This document shows positions 1 to 10,304 of a DNA stretch of 64,000 nt, piece after piece. Below the pieces are notes generated by a model. The model ran no database searches, was not told where the DNA came from, and worked only from the letters and a program-made list of their open reading frames with translations. The translations under genes were made by a program, and so were the position numbers. This DNA comes from Kaistia granuli DSM 23481 (GTDB lineage: Bacteria > Pseudomonadota > Alphaproteobacteria > Rhizobiales > Kaistiaceae): positions 62,001 to 126,000 of the forward strand of contig NZ_AQYH01000019.1 of assembly GCF_000380505.1 (NCBI RefSeq). The letters are read 5' to 3'. Each line of letters begins with the position of its first letter. Within the stretch, counting starts at the first letter, position 1.

Positions 1-95
1 AATGCGGGCGTGCTCGAGGCGTAAAAGTCTCCTAGTCTGCCGCAACGTCATTCGGGCCCGCTGTCGGGCGCCTGTGGCCGGATCAGGAGATCAGA

Positions 96-872
96 ATGGA
101 CTTCAAGCTCGCGGACAAGACGGCGCTGGTGACCGGTTCGACCGGCGGTATCGGACTGGCGATCGCCAGGACGCTGGCGGAAGAGGGCGCCGCTGTCACC
201 GTCACGGGACGATCGGCGGAAAAGGTCGCGGCGGTGGTGCGCGAGATCGGCGCGGCGCGCGGCATCGTCGCCGATCCGGCGACGGCCGAGGGCGCCGCGA
301 TCCTCCTGCGCGAGCAGCCGGCTGTCGATATTCTCGTCAACAATCTCGGCATCTATGAAGTGAAGCCGTTCGTCGAGATCACAGACGCCGACTGGCTGCA
401 TTACTTCGACGTCAACGTGCTGAGCGGCATCCGGCTGGCGCGCCACTATTTCCCGGCCATGCTGGAGCGCAACTGGGGGCGCATCATCTTCATCTCCAGC
501 GAATCCTCGCTGCAGGTGCCGCCCGACATGATTCACTACGGCATGACCAAGACGGCGCAGCTCTCGGTGGCGCGCGGTCTCGCCGAGCTGACCAAGGGCA
601 CGGCGGTGACGGTTAATTCGGTCATGCCGGGACCGACTCGCTCGGCCGGTATCGGCGATTTCCTGCGTTCGGTGTTCCCGGATAACACCGGCAGCGAGAC
701 CGAACTGGAAAAGGAATTCTTCCGGCTCTATCGTTCGTCGTCGCTCCTGCAGCGGATGATCGATCCGAAGGAGATCGCGGCGCTGGTCGCCTATGTCGCG
801 AGCCCGCTGGGTGCCGCCACCAATGGGGCGGCGCTGCGGGTCGAGGGCGGGTTGTTGATGTCGCTTGCTTGA
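96..872 (+). CDS. SDR family NAD(P)-dependent oxidoreductase
   Basis: The 258-residue product is a classical short-chain dehydrogenase. It has a Rossmann dinucleotide-binding motif TGSTGGIG close to the N-terminus, an NNLG element in mid-protein, and the catalytic Ser followed by YGMTK, which supplies the Tyr and Lys of the SDR triad. The length matches the family's usual 250 residues. An AGGAG sequence lies just before the ATG. SDRs of this type oxidise or reduce an alcohol/ketone on a small cytosolic substrate, and the sequence does not show which one. The gene stands alone, about 190 bases before rpsD, and gives no pathway context. Family assignment is firm and substrate is unknown. Confidence 0.9.
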   Translation: MDFKLADKTALVTGSTGGIGLAIARTLAEEGAAVTVTGRSAEKVAAVVREIGAARGIVADPATAEGAAILLREQPAVDILVNNLGIYEVKPFVEITDADWLHYFDVNVLSGIRLARHYFPAMLERNWGRIIFISSESSLQVPPDMIHYGMTKTAQLSVARGLAELTKGTAVTVNSVMPGPTRSAGIGDFLRSVFPDNTGSETELEKEFFRLYRSSSLLQRMIDPKEIAALVAYVASPLGAATNGAALRVEGGLLMSLA

Positions 873-894
873 GGCGGTGAACCGGCTCCGGCAT

Positions 895-922
895 TTGACT
901 CGCCCGGGCTTCTCCTCTACAT
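895..922 (+). promoter_or_regulatory. Possible rpsD promoter
   Basis: TTGACT at 895-900 is followed, 16 bases later, by CTACAT at 917-922. This resembles the alphaproteobacterial housekeeping consensus (TTGAC, about 17 bases, CTATAT). It would give rpsD a leader of roughly 130 bases, long enough for S4 autoregulation, but no specific S4-binding structure was identified. This is a pattern match only. Confidence 0.35.
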
Positions 923-1062
923 CCCGGCCCATCGAGCGGGTCCATTCGGGCCGGCGCGGTATTTCACGCACCCGCGGAAACGTTCTTCGTTTCCTGTCGG
1001 CCGGCCTTAGAACCGGCAGAGGAGGGCACGTGTCCCTGTAACTCGTATCCAAGGGATATGCG

Positions 1063-1680
1063 ATGTCGAAGCGTGCTTCGTCCAAACACAAGATTGACCG
1101 TCGTCTTGGTGAAAACCTCTGGGGTCGTCCCAAGTCCCCGGTCAACAAGCGCGAATACGGCCCCGGCCAGCATGGCCAGCGTCGTAAGGGCAAGGTTTCC
1201 GACTACGGTACCCAGCTCCGCGCCAAGCAGAAGCTCAAGGGCTACTACGGCAACATCTCCGAGAAGCAGTTCCGGAAGATCTATGCCGATGCGACCCGTC
1301 GCAAGGGCGATTCGTCGGAGAACCTGATCGGTCTCCTCGAGACCCGTCTGGACGCGATCGTTTATCGCGCCAAGTTCGTTCCGACCGTTTTCGCCGCGCG
1401 CCAGTTCATTTCTCACGGCCACATCAAGGTCAATGGCCGCCGCGTCAACATTCCGTCCTTCCAGGCGAAGGTCGGCGATGTGATCGAGGTCAAGGAAGCT
1501 TCGCGTCAGCTGACGATCGTCCTCGAGGCGACCCAGCTCGCAGAGCGCGATGTGCCGGACTACATCGAAGTCGATCATCACAAGATGACCGCCAAGTTCT
1601 CGCGCGTGCCGGCTCTGGCCGACGTGCCGTATCCGGTTCACATGGAACCGAACCTGGTCGTCGAATTCTATTCGCGCTGA
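1063..1680 (+). CDS. rpsD: 30S ribosomal protein S4
   Basis: The 205-residue protein is a full-length bacterial S4, a primary 16S rRNA-binding protein that nucleates assembly of the small subunit. It has the conserved N-terminal region with the [12 protein letters not shown] stretch and an S4 RNA-binding domain in the second half ([31 protein letters not shown]). The C-terminus VEFYSR is typical. A purine-rich AAGGGA precedes the ATG. As in other alphaproteobacteria, rpsD is a single transcription unit and not part of the alpha operon. It ends in a strong terminator. Confidence 0.98.
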   Translation: MSKRASSKHKIDRRLGENLWGRPKSPVNKREYGPGQHGQRRKGKVSDYGTQLRAKQKLKGYYGNISEKQFRKIYADATRRKGDSSENLIGLLETRLDAIVYRAKFVPTVFAARQFISHGHIKVNGRRVNIPSFQAKVGDVIEVKEASRQLTIVLEATQLAERDVPDYIEVDHHKMTAKFSRVPALADVPYPVHMEPNLVVEFYSR

Positions 1681-1706
1681 TCCGTCAGCGTCGTTCGAAT
1701 TCTGGA

Positions 1707-1730
1707 AAAGGCCGCCTTCGGGCGGCCTTT
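1707..1730 (+). terminator. Rho-independent terminator of rpsD
   Basis: A 10-base stem AAAGGCCGCC / GGCGGCCTTT with a TTCG tetraloop is followed by a T-rich run (TTTTCTTTTC). It begins 26 bases after the rpsD stop. Confidence 0.92.
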
Positions 1731-1821
1731 TCTTTTCTTGGAGCGATCGCCCGGCATTTACGCTCTTCGAAACCACCGAGCTCCGGCGTATCAAGGATGC
1801 CGATCGAGCACGGGGGATGGC

Positions 1822-2715
1822 ATGGCCGAGGTTGCGAGCAGGACGGGACGGGCCACCGACGTCGTCGGACTGGCCGCGATTGCCACGACGATCATCGGCT
1901 GGGCGTCGGCCTTCGCGGCCATCCGCGTCGGCCTGACGGCGCTGACGCCGGTCGAACTCGCCGCCGCGCGTTATCTCACCGCCGCGGTTCCCGCCGGGCT
2001 CTACCTCGCCATTGTCCGGCCGCCGCTGCCGTCCCGGCGCGATTTTGTCCGGCTTGTCGTCATCGGCGTGCTGTTCATCTCGGCCTATGCGGTGCTGCTC
2101 AATACCGGCGAGCAGACGATCGCCGCCGGGCCCGCTTCCTTCATCATCCAGGTCAACCCGATCCTCGTCGCGCTGATCGCCATGCCGATGCTCGGCGAGC
2201 GCTTCGGCCTCTATGGTTGGCTCGGCACGCTGGTTTCGTTCCTCGGCGTCGGGCTGATCGCCTATGGCAGCGGCGACGGGCTCGGGCTCAATGTCGGCGC
2301 GCTGCTGATTCTCGGCGCCGCGTTCTGCACCTCGATCTCGACCATCCTGCAGAAGCCGTTGCTCGGCCGCATGCCGCCGCTGGTGGTGACCGCCTGGGTA
2401 CTGCTGCTTGGTAGCCTTCCGTTAACCCCGGCGATTCCCGAAACGATCGCGGCGCTGCGGATCGCTCCCGCCACCGTGCTGTGGTCGATCGTCTATCTCG
2501 CCATCCTGCCGACCATCATCGGCTACTTGACCTGGGCGATCGCGCTGAAGCGCTTCCCGGCTTCGATGGCGTCCAACTTCCTCTATTGCATCGCGCCGAC
2601 GGCGACGCTGATCGGCTATCTCTGGCTCGGCGAGATCCCCGCGCTGCTCAGCCTGCTGGGCGGCGCGCTGGCGATCGGCGGCGTGCTGATCGTCAATCTG
2701 ACCCGCCGCCGATAG
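1822..2715 (+). CDS. DMT superfamily (EamA) transporter
   Basis: The 297-residue polytopic membrane protein consists of two EamA repeats of five helices each. The first repeat includes the GWASAFAAIRVGL segment and EQTIAAGPASFIIQVNPILVALIA. The second includes SMASNFLYCIAPTATLIGYLWLGE. The arrangement is typical of RhaT/YdcZ-like drug/metabolite exporters. The ATG at 1822 (MAEVASRTG) is chosen because upstream sequence has no transporter character, although the frame stays open back to 1738. Such proteins export small metabolites or amino acids through the inner membrane, and the substrate cannot be read from sequence. Its stop is 7 bases from the stop of the convergent SRPBCC gene. Confidence 0.88.
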   Translation: MAEVASRTGRATDVVGLAAIATTIIGWASAFAAIRVGLTALTPVELAAARYLTAAVPAGLYLAIVRPPLPSRRDFVRLVVIGVLFISAYAVLLNTGEQTIAAGPASFIIQVNPILVALIAMPMLGERFGLYGWLGTLVSFLGVGLIAYGSGDGLGLNVGALLILGAAFCTSISTILQKPLLGRMPPLVVTAWVLLLGSLPLTPAIPETIAALRIAPATVLWSIVYLAILPTIIGYLTWAIALKRFPASMASNFLYCIAPTATLIGYLWLGEIPALLSLLGGALAIGGVLIVNLTRRR

Positions 2716-2722
2716 TTCGGTC

Positions 2723-3259
2723 TCAGGACGCGGCGAGGCGGCGGCCATATTCCGCCTCGATCCCCTCGAACAGGCTCCAGAACGAGGGCGGCGTCCGCCC
2801 TGCCAGCTTGTCCGACAGAATGGCGAGGTGGGTGTGCCAGCCGCCGGCGGTATTGGCCATTTCGCCTTGCGGCAGGCGGCGGTGGGTCAGCGTCAGCCGC
2901 ACCTTGTCGCCTTCCGGCTCCAGTTCGAACGTCACCTCGGACGGCGCCTCCGCCTCGGCGCTCCAGGTGAAGGAGAGCAGGCGCGGCGGCTCCGCGCGCA
3001 GCACCGTGTGCCGGCTGGTGGCGCCGTTCTCCATGGCCCTGAAGCGCTCCGGCGTCGGCACGACGTTGGGCGACAGGGAGGCGTGATGGAAGGTCAGGTC
3101 GAAGCGGGCACCGGCGCGGGGCTCCATCGCGCCGCTTGCCAGCCACCGGCCGCGCTTGTCGGAATCGACCAGGAAGCTCCACACCCGCTCGATCGGGCCC
3201 GGCAGCAGGCGCTCGAAGCGGATTGTGCCAGGGGCGATGACCGTGCCGTAATCGCTCAT
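2723..3259 (-). CDS. SRPBCC (AHSA1-like) family protein
   Basis: The 178-residue protein begins MSDYGTVIAPGTIRFERLLPG, followed by the PIERVWSFLVDSDKRGRWLA element that marks the START/Bet v1-like AHSA1 fold. That fold has a deep hydrophobic pocket for lipophilic ligands or acts in stress contexts. It is the last gene of a three-gene minus-strand operon. Its ATG overlaps the stop of the VOC gene by four bases (ATGA), which indicates translational coupling. ArsR-linked AHSA1 proteins are common in soil bacteria and mostly uncharacterised. The ligand is unknown. Confidence 0.87.
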   Translation of the reverse strand: MSDYGTVIAPGTIRFERLLPGPIERVWSFLVDSDKRGRWLASGAMEPRAGARFDLTFHHASLSPNVVPTPERFRAMENGATSRHTVLRAEPPRLLSFTWSAEAEAPSEVTFELEPEGDKVRLTLTHRRLPQGEMANTAGGWHTHLAILSDKLAGRTPPSFWSLFEGIEAEYGRRLAAS

Positions 3260-3669
3260 GATGGCTGTTTCTCCTGCGGGGCCTCGAAGATCTGTATGAG
3301 GTTGCCGCAGCCATCCTCGAAGAGGGCGATGGCGGGGCCCGACGCCGGTCGGAAGGGCTCGGAGCGGAAGCGAACGCCGTTGGCCGTCAGCTTGGCATGC
3401 TCCGCGTTGATGTCGTCCACGGCGAACGCGGCAGCCGGGATGCCCATCGAGAACAGCGCCTTCTGGTAGACGCGCGCCGGTTCGAAGCCCATCGGCTCCA
3501 GCAGGAGCTCGGTTCCCTCCGGCTTGGCCGATGAAACCACTGTCAGCCAGCGGGCGCCGCCGATCGGAAAGTCGTGCTTGAGCCGGAAACCGAGGGCGTC
3601 GGTGTAGAAGGCGAGGGCCTTGGCCTGGTCGTCGACCAATACACTGGTCAGAGCGATGTGCAGCGTCAT
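3256..3669 (-). CDS. VOC family (glyoxalase/bleomycin-resistance-like) protein
   Basis: The 137-residue protein has paired beta-alpha-beta-beta-beta modules. It starts [28 protein letters not shown], the usual VOC opening, and ends in a FEDGCGNLIQIFE strand that normally supplies the last metal-ligand Glu. VOC proteins bind divalent metals and act as isomerases, dioxygenases or drug-binding proteins. This one is closest in look to the glyoxalase-like ring-cleavage group but cannot be placed further. It overlaps ArsR upstream (3666-3669) and the SRPBCC gene downstream by four bases each, so all three are coupled and probably respond to the same signal. Confidence 0.88.
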   Translation of the reverse strand: MTLHIALTSVLVDDQAKALAFYTDALGFRLKHDFPIGGARWLTVVSSAKPEGTELLLEPMGFEPARVYQKALFSMGIPAAAFAVDDINAEHAKLTANGVRFRSEPFRPASGPAIALFEDGCGNLIQIFEAPQEKQPS

Positions 3670-4028
3670 GACTTCTCCTCCGTTGCGGGCAGGGTCGGAT
3701 CCGGCGCCGCTTGCAGCAGCGCCTCGAGGGTATCGAGGCGGCGGCTCCAGAACCGCGCGTAGAAAGCGAGCCATTCCTCGATCGCGGCGAGCGGCTCCGA
3801 CTCGATGCGGCAGACATGGGCCCGGCCTTCGATGCGGCGGCGGACAAGGCCGGCGCTTTCGAGCACGCGGACATGCTTCGAGGCAGCGGCGAACGACATG
3901 GCGAACGGCCGGGCGAGGTCGCCGATCTTCTGTTCGTCCTCGGTCAGCGCCTTGAGCATGGCGCGCCGGGTCGGGTCGGACAGGGCGTGGAACAGGCGAT
4001 CGAGCTGGGCGGGTTCTTGGTAAACCAT
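3666..4028 (-). CDS. ArsR-type HTH transcriptional regulator, first gene of the VOC/SRPBCC operon
   Basis: The 120-residue winged-helix protein has [20 protein letters not shown] at the N-terminus, the hallmark of ArsR regulators linked to AHSA1 proteins. The recognition helix [19 protein letters not shown] and a wing RRRIEGRAH follow. There is no CxC metal-binding motif, so it is not a classical metalloid sensor. The ATG at 4028 is the only usable start because the HTH begins ten residues later. It lies inside a perfect 16-base palindrome and only five bases behind a -10 box, so the mRNA probably has no leader. Autorepression of the whole operon is the likely mode. Confidence 0.92.
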   Translation of the reverse strand: MVYQEPAQLDRLFHALSDPTRRAMLKALTEDEQKIGDLARPFAMSFAAASKHVRVLESAGLVRRRIEGRAHVCRIESEPLAAIEEWLAFYARFWSRRLDTLEALLQAAPDPTLPATEEKS

Positions 4029-4036
4029 ATGGTTTA
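4021..4036. promoter_or_regulatory. Palindromic ArsR operator over the start codon
   Basis: The sequence taaaccatatggttta is a perfect 16-base palindrome. It covers the ArsR ATG (4026-4028, minus strand) and the downstream edge of the predicted -10 box. It resembles the palindrome at the second ArsR gene (39708-39727), which shares the AACCA...TGGTT core. Binding here would block polymerase and the initiating ribosome. Confidence 0.75.
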
Positions 4037-4062
4037 ATAGCGCCCGCGAACGGGGTGGTCAA
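4034..4062 (-). promoter_or_regulatory. Promoter of the ArsR-VOC-SRPBCC operon
   Basis: On the minus strand TTGACC (4062-4057) is separated by 17 bases from TATTAA (4039-4034). Only five bases lie between the -10 box and the ArsR ATG, so transcription would start at or next to the start codon with no Shine-Dalgarno site. Confidence 0.6.
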
Positions 4063-4074
4063 CCATCCGGTTCA
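4059..4074. promoter_or_regulatory. Second, imperfect ArsR operator copy
   Basis: The sequence tcaaccatccggttca matches 12 of 16 bases of the palindrome at 4021-4036 and is itself an imperfect inverted repeat. It overlaps the -35 box, with centres 38 bases apart, as expected for two ArsR dimers bracketing a promoter. The reading is inferred from sequence similarity. Confidence 0.5.
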
Positions 4075-4167
4075 ACGTTGCCGCCCGCCGATGGCATCGA
4101 GCCGTCATTCCTCGTTGCGCCCGTTCGCGCATCCGGGCACAAGGGAGCCGAATTCAAGGAGTTTCCG

Positions 4168-5058
4168 ATGTCCGATGTGATCGAGCGCGACGCCGAACTG
4201 GCGGATGCAGATCTGGCCGACGACGCCTGCCATCCGATGTTCCGCAAGGGACCGGACACGGTCGAGTTCGGCAAGCTGCGCAAGCGGCTGATCCGTCAGG
4301 TCCGGCAGGCGCTCGACGATTTCGCCATGGTGCGGCCGGGCGACCGCTGGCTCGTGTGTCTGTCGGGCGGCAAGGATTCCTATACGCTGCTGGCGCTGCT
4401 GCTCGATCTGAAATGGCGTGGCGTGCTGCCGGTCGACCTGCTCGCCTGCAATCTCGACCAGGCCCAGCCGGGCTTCCCGGCCGATATCCTGCCGCGCTAC
4501 CTGACCGAGCTCGGCGTGCCGCACAGGATCGAGCGGCAGGATACCTATTCGATCGTCACTTCGAAGATCCCGGCCGGCAAGACCTATTGCGCGCTGTGCT
4601 CGCGGCTTCGTCGCGGCCATCTCTATCGCGTCGCGCGTGAGGAGGGGTGCCAGGCGGTCGTGCTCGGCCATCACCGCGAGGACATCCTCGAGACCTTCTT
4701 CCTCAACCTTTTCCATGGCGGCAAGCTCGCCACCATGCCGCCGAAGCTCCTGAACGAGGATGGCGAGACACTGGTGCTGCGGCCGCTCGCCTATGCGGCG
4801 GAGGACGACATCGCCCGTTTCTCGACGGCGCTGCAGTTCCCGATCATTCCCTGCGACCTCTGCGGCTCGCAGGAGGGCCTGCAACGCAATGTCATCAAGC
4901 AGATGCTGGCCGACTGGGAGATGAAGACGCCCGGACGCAAGGAGACGATGCTCAGGGCGCTCGGCAAAACCAACCCGTCGCACCTGCTGGATCGAACCCT
5001 GTTCGATTTCGAGAGCCTGGTCGGCAAGCGCGCCGAACCGGCCGCGGACCAGCCATAG
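4168..5058 (+). CDS. ttcA: tRNA 2-thiocytidine(32) synthetase TtcA
   Basis: The 296-residue cytosolic enzyme adenylates C32 of certain tRNAs and replaces the C2 oxygen with sulfur, using a [4Fe-4S] cluster. The PP-loop ATP-binding motif SGGKDS is at residues 66-71. The cluster-binding CxxC is at 141-144 (YCALC), with a further PCDLC near residue 230. The ATG at 4168 follows a clear AAGGAG with good spacing, so the longer open frame back to 4078 is not used. The gene faces away from the ArsR operon and ends against the terminator of the convergent BA14K gene. Confidence 0.95.
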   Translation: MSDVIERDAELADADLADDACHPMFRKGPDTVEFGKLRKRLIRQVRQALDDFAMVRPGDRWLVCLSGGKDSYTLLALLLDLKWRGVLPVDLLACNLDQAQPGFPADILPRYLTELGVPHRIERQDTYSIVTSKIPAGKTYCALCSRLRRGHLYRVAREEGCQAVVLGHHREDILETFFLNLFHGGKLATMPPKLLNEDGETLVLRPLAYAAEDDIARFSTALQFPIIPCDLCGSQEGLQRNVIKQMLADWEMKTPGRKETMLRALGKTNPSHLLDRTLFDFESLVGKRAEPAADQP

Positions 5059-5065
5059 AAAAAGC

Positions 5066-5083
5066 GGCCCGCTTGCGCGGGCC
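5066..5083 (-). terminator. Terminator of the BA14K gene
   Basis: The stem GGCCCGC / GCGGGCC with a 4-base loop is followed on the minus strand by GCTTTTT. It lies just after the minus-strand stop at 5108 and just beyond the ttcA stop, so it probably insulates both convergent genes. Confidence 0.75.
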
Positions 5084-5107
5084 ACCTCCGGTTCCGAACC
5101 GGGTCGG

Positions 5108-5584
5108 CTATCGCATCACGCAGCGATGCTGCAATCCGTCATTGCCGGTGAAGGTGCCGGTGCGCGGATTGAACGTGCGGTAGCGGTTCGAGCAATACGC
5201 GACGTAGTCGTCGCCGCCGTAATAGGCCGGGGCGTCGTAATAGCGTTGCTGGTTCGCCGAATTGGCGATCATGGCGCCCGCGGCGAGGCCAATAATGCCG
5301 GCAGCGGCCGCGCCGCCCCAATTATTGTTGTCGTTGTAGTAATAGCCGCCGCGATTGTGCCAGCGATTGCCGTGGCGCCAGCGCCAGTCATTGCCGCCAC
5401 GCCAGTTGCGATTGCCGTTCCAGTTGCCACGGCGCCCGTTCCAGTTGTCCGCGACCTGATAAGAACCATCGCTGCGAACACCGGATTCAGCCGCCTGGGC
5501 CGGGGCTCCAAACGTGACGAAGGATGTCGCGACGACAGCAACGGCGAGGCCAGCCTTCAGAAGATTCTTGAACTGCGTCAACAT
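5108..5584 (-). CDS. Secreted BA14K family protein
   Basis: The 158-residue precursor has a Sec signal peptide (MLTQFKNLLKAGLAVAVVA, cleavage expected after APAQAA). A low-complexity section very rich in Trp, Asn, Arg and Gly follows (NWNGRRGNWNGNRNWRGGND and onward), then a Gly/Ala-rich hydrophobic stretch (AAAAGIIGLAAGAMIANSA). The C-terminal BA14K signature is YCSNRYRTFNPRTGTFTGNDGLQHRC. The family is named for a Brucella abortus immunoreactive protein with lectin-like activity and is widespread in Hyphomicrobiales. The ATG at 5584 is chosen because it starts the signal peptide. The protein is likely periplasmic or surface-associated, with unknown function. Confidence 0.88.
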   Translation of the reverse strand: MLTQFKNLLKAGLAVAVVATSFVTFGAPAQAAESGVRSDGSYQVADNWNGRRGNWNGNRNWRGGNDWRWRHGNRWHNRGGYYYNDNNNWGGAAAAGIIGLAAGAMIANSANQQRYYDAPAYYGGDDYVAYCSNRYRTFNPRTGTFTGNDGLQHRCVMR

Positions 5585-5806
5585 CGTTCTACTCCTTTGC
5601 GAAGAGCGATGATTTATGCCGCCTTCGGCAACGCCAAAGGTCAAATCGATCGACAATTTCGCTCTGATGGATACGTAACGATACGGAAGCGAGTTGGTTC
5701 CGGGCAGCGCTGAAATCTCCCCGCGCTAGCGTTCCACTGAAGGCTACCAGCGATCCTTCAAAGAAAAGGCGAGGGGATGGCTCGGGGGCTCGTGCACGCG
5801 CAAAAA

Positions 5807-5837
5807 AAGCGAGCGCGAAACGGGTTCGCGCTCGCTT
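5807..5837 (-). terminator. Terminator of bolA-grxD
   Basis: A perfect 13-base stem (AAGCGAGCGCGAA / TTCGCGCTCGCTT) with a 5-base loop is followed on the minus strand by an uninterrupted T run. It lies about 20 bases after the grxD stop. The rest of 5585-5857 shows no gene. Confidence 0.92.
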
Positions 5838-5857
5838 GGATCGGAGTAGGCTCGCGA

Positions 5858-6193
<336 letters not shown>

Positions 6194-6225
6194 CTCAAAC
6201 TTCCTTTTCTCGGCCCAGGCCGATC

Positions 6226-6459
6226 TCAGTCGGGCGCGCTCGTCTGCAGGGCGAGAGCGTGGAGGGTTCCGCCCATGTTTCCCTTGAGCGCAGCGTAGAT
6301 CATCTGGTGCTGCTGCACGCGGTTCTTGCCGCGAAAAGACTCCGACACAACTTCGGCAGCATAATGGTCCCCGTCGCCCGCGAGATCGCGGATGGTGACC
6401 GTTGCGTCCGGAAGAGCCTCCTTGATCAGAGCCTCAATGTCGCGTGCGTCCATCGCCAT
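6226..6459 (-). CDS. BolA family protein
   Basis: The 77-residue BolA-fold protein has the region [31 protein letters not shown], which contains the usual His and the Fx[12 protein letters not shown] core. BolA proteins partner with CGFS glutaredoxins through a bridging [2Fe-2S] cluster. Position next to grxD, with the same orientation and 32 bases between them, supports that. A GAGGGG site precedes the ATG at 6459; a second ATG lies two codons in. It sits just downstream of purL, a gene order common in rhizobia. Confidence 0.94.
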   Translation of the reverse strand: MAMDARDIEALIKEALPDATVTIRDLAGDGDHYAAEVVSESFRGKNRVQQHQMIYAALKGNMGGTLHALALQTSAPD

Positions 6460-6500
6460 AGAATGTACCCCTCAGCCAGAAACCCAGACCCGTCGGCAAA

Positions 6501-8714
<2,214 letters not shown>

Positions 8715-8910
8715 GGAAAACCTCGGGCGGATGTTTCGACGATGCGATAGAGCGCGGCGTCGCGTGTGTAAATGGCGGGGGCGAATTTGCGGAGGCGGCG
8801 GAAGCGGGCAGGGCGCGGTACGGGGCCGCGCCGAGGTTCGCGCGTGATTTGGCGCGTGACTTGAAGTCGATTTCCGCCGAGGCTCGTGGCGGGCAAATCG
8901 GGGAAATCCA

Positions 8911-9303
8911 ATGCGGTTCAATCACGTCGCCAACCGTCTCGACGCGAAGCATTTCGAGACGATCGTCGATCTGTTCATCCAGCAGCTCGGCTTCGTCGAG
9001 CTCCGGCGAACCGAGGGCGTGATCTGGATGCGCCAGCCCGGCGCGAACATCGACCTGCAGTTCTGCCAGAGCGTCGAGACCCGTCGCGACGAGGACAAGC
9101 GCCGCTCCCAGGTGTCCTTCCTGAGCGAAACGCCGCGACAGGCGCTCGAGGACCTGGCCGCATGGCTGCGCCAGCGTGGCCTCGAGGCGAATGTCGGAGC
9201 CTATTCGGACCGGGAGTTTTATCTCGATGTCCCCGAAGCTTTGGTCGATTTCGTCATCGAGGCGATGCGCCCCGAGCTGGCCGATTACCCCGTCACGGTC
9301 TGA
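8911..9303 (+). CDS. VOC-like small protein inside the pur cluster
   Basis: The 130-residue protein starts [33 protein letters not shown]. This resembles the first beta-alpha-beta unit of a VOC domain, and an [19 protein letters not shown] segment closes the protein. A GGGGA purine-rich site precedes the ATG, and third-position GC is high like its neighbours. It lies on the plus strand between purL and purQ and so splits the minus-strand pur genes, with its stop 10 bases from the purQ stop. No catalytic residues can be named. VOC membership is inferred from predicted strand order only. Confidence 0.65.
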   Translation: MRFNHVANRLDAKHFETIVDLFIQQLGFVELRRTEGVIWMRQPGANIDLQFCQSVETRRDEDKRRSQVSFLSETPRQALEDLAAWLRQRGLEANVGAYSDREFYLDVPEALVDFVIEAMRPELADYPVTV

Positions 9304-9313
9304 GCGCGTCGGC

Positions 9314-9970
9314 TCAGGCTGCGAGCAGGCTCTCGAACAGCGGCCGGCCGTCGAGGCCGCCATTGAGCGGCTCGATCAGATTTTCCGGATGCGGCATCAT
9401 GCCGAGGATGTTGCGCTTCTCCGACAGGATGCCAGCAATGTCGTCGACCGAGCCGTTCGGGTTGCCGACATAGCGGAAGGCGATGCGGTCCTCGTCCTGC
9501 AGGCGCTTCAGCGTCTCGTCATCGGTGCGGTAATTGCCGTCGCCATGGGCCACCGGCGAACGGATGACCTCGCCCTTGGCGTAGCCGCGGGTGAACCGGC
9601 TGTCGGTCGTCTCGACGCGGAGGTCGACTTCCTTGCAGATGAACTTGAGGCCTGCATTGCGCATCAGCACGCCCGGCAGCAGCCCCGCCTCGCACAGGAT
9701 CTGGAAGCCGTTGCAGACGCCGAGCACGGCGACGCCGCGCTCCGCCTCGCGGGCGATCGCGGCCATGATCGGCTCGCGCGCCGCGATGGCGCCGGAGCGC
9801 AGGTAGTCGCCATAGGAGAAGCCGCCGGGGATGACGATCAGGTCGACCTTGGGCAGGTCATGATCGCCATGCCAGACGGTGGCGGGCCGGTGGCCGGTGA
9901 TCTTCTCGATCGCGGCGACCATGTCGCGTTCGCGATTGGAGCCGGGGAAAACGACGACGGCGGATTTCAT
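9314..9970 (-). CDS. purQ: Phosphoribosylformylglycinamidine synthase subunit PurQ (glutaminase)
   Basis: The 218-residue class I glutamine amidotransferase releases ammonia from glutamine for PurL. The nucleophile elbow is GVCNGFQ, the oxyanion region is [12 protein letters not shown], and the C-terminal MMPHPEN supplies the catalytic His of the triad. The ATG at 9970 ([16 protein letters not shown]) is the canonical PurQ opening. It lies 19 bases after purS in the same orientation. Confidence 0.97.
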   Translation of the reverse strand: MKSAVVVFPGSNRERDMVAAIEKITGHRPATVWHGDHDLPKVDLIVIPGGFSYGDYLRSGAIAAREPIMAAIAREAERGVAVLGVCNGFQILCEAGLLPGVLMRNAGLKFICKEVDLRVETTDSRFTRGYAKGEVIRSPVAHGDGNYRTDDETLKRLQDEDRIAFRYVGNPNGSVDDIAGILSEKRNILGMMPHPENLIEPLNGGLDGRPLFESLLAA

Positions 9971-9989
9971 CGGTGGTGTCCCTCGTAGC

Positions 9990-10232
9990 TCAGTCGACGA
10001 TCTCGACCCGATAATTCTCGATGACCGTATTGGCCAGCAGCTTGGCGGCCATGGCCTCGAGCTCCGTCTTCGCCTTGGCGGCATCGGTCGATTCGACCTC
10101 GATGTCGAACACCTTGCCCTGGCGGACGCTGCCGATGCCGGCAAAGCCGAGCGCGCCGAGCGCGCCTTCGATGGCTTTGCCCTGGGGATCCAGAACGCCG
10201 TTCTTCAAGGTGACGGTGACGCGGGCCTTCAT
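9990..10232 (-). CDS. purS: Phosphoribosylformylglycinamidine synthase subunit PurS
   Basis: The 80-residue protein is the small bridging subunit that joins PurL and PurQ and helps channel ammonia. The start [25 protein letters not shown] and the [10 protein letters not shown] segment are typical. It sits between purC and purQ on the minus strand, which is the standard rhizobial order purC-purS-purQ-purL. Confidence 0.96.
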   Translation of the reverse strand: MKARVTVTLKNGVLDPQGKAIEGALGALGFAGIGSVRQGKVFDIEVESTDAAKAKTELEAMAAKLLANTVIENYRVEIVD

Positions 10233-10265
10233 CGGGTACTCCAGTCGGATGGTTCCAGAAATGCA

Positions 10266-10289
10266 AACGGCCGCCTCGCGGCGGCCGTT
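10266..10289 (-). terminator. Hairpin between purC and purS
   Basis: The perfect 10-base stem AACGGCCGCC / GGCGGCCGTT with a 4-base loop is followed on the minus strand by only a short T run (TTTGCAT). It may be a partial terminator or attenuating hairpin that lowers purSQ expression relative to purC. Confidence 0.6.
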
Positions 10290-10304
10290 GCCATGAACGG
10301 GTGG

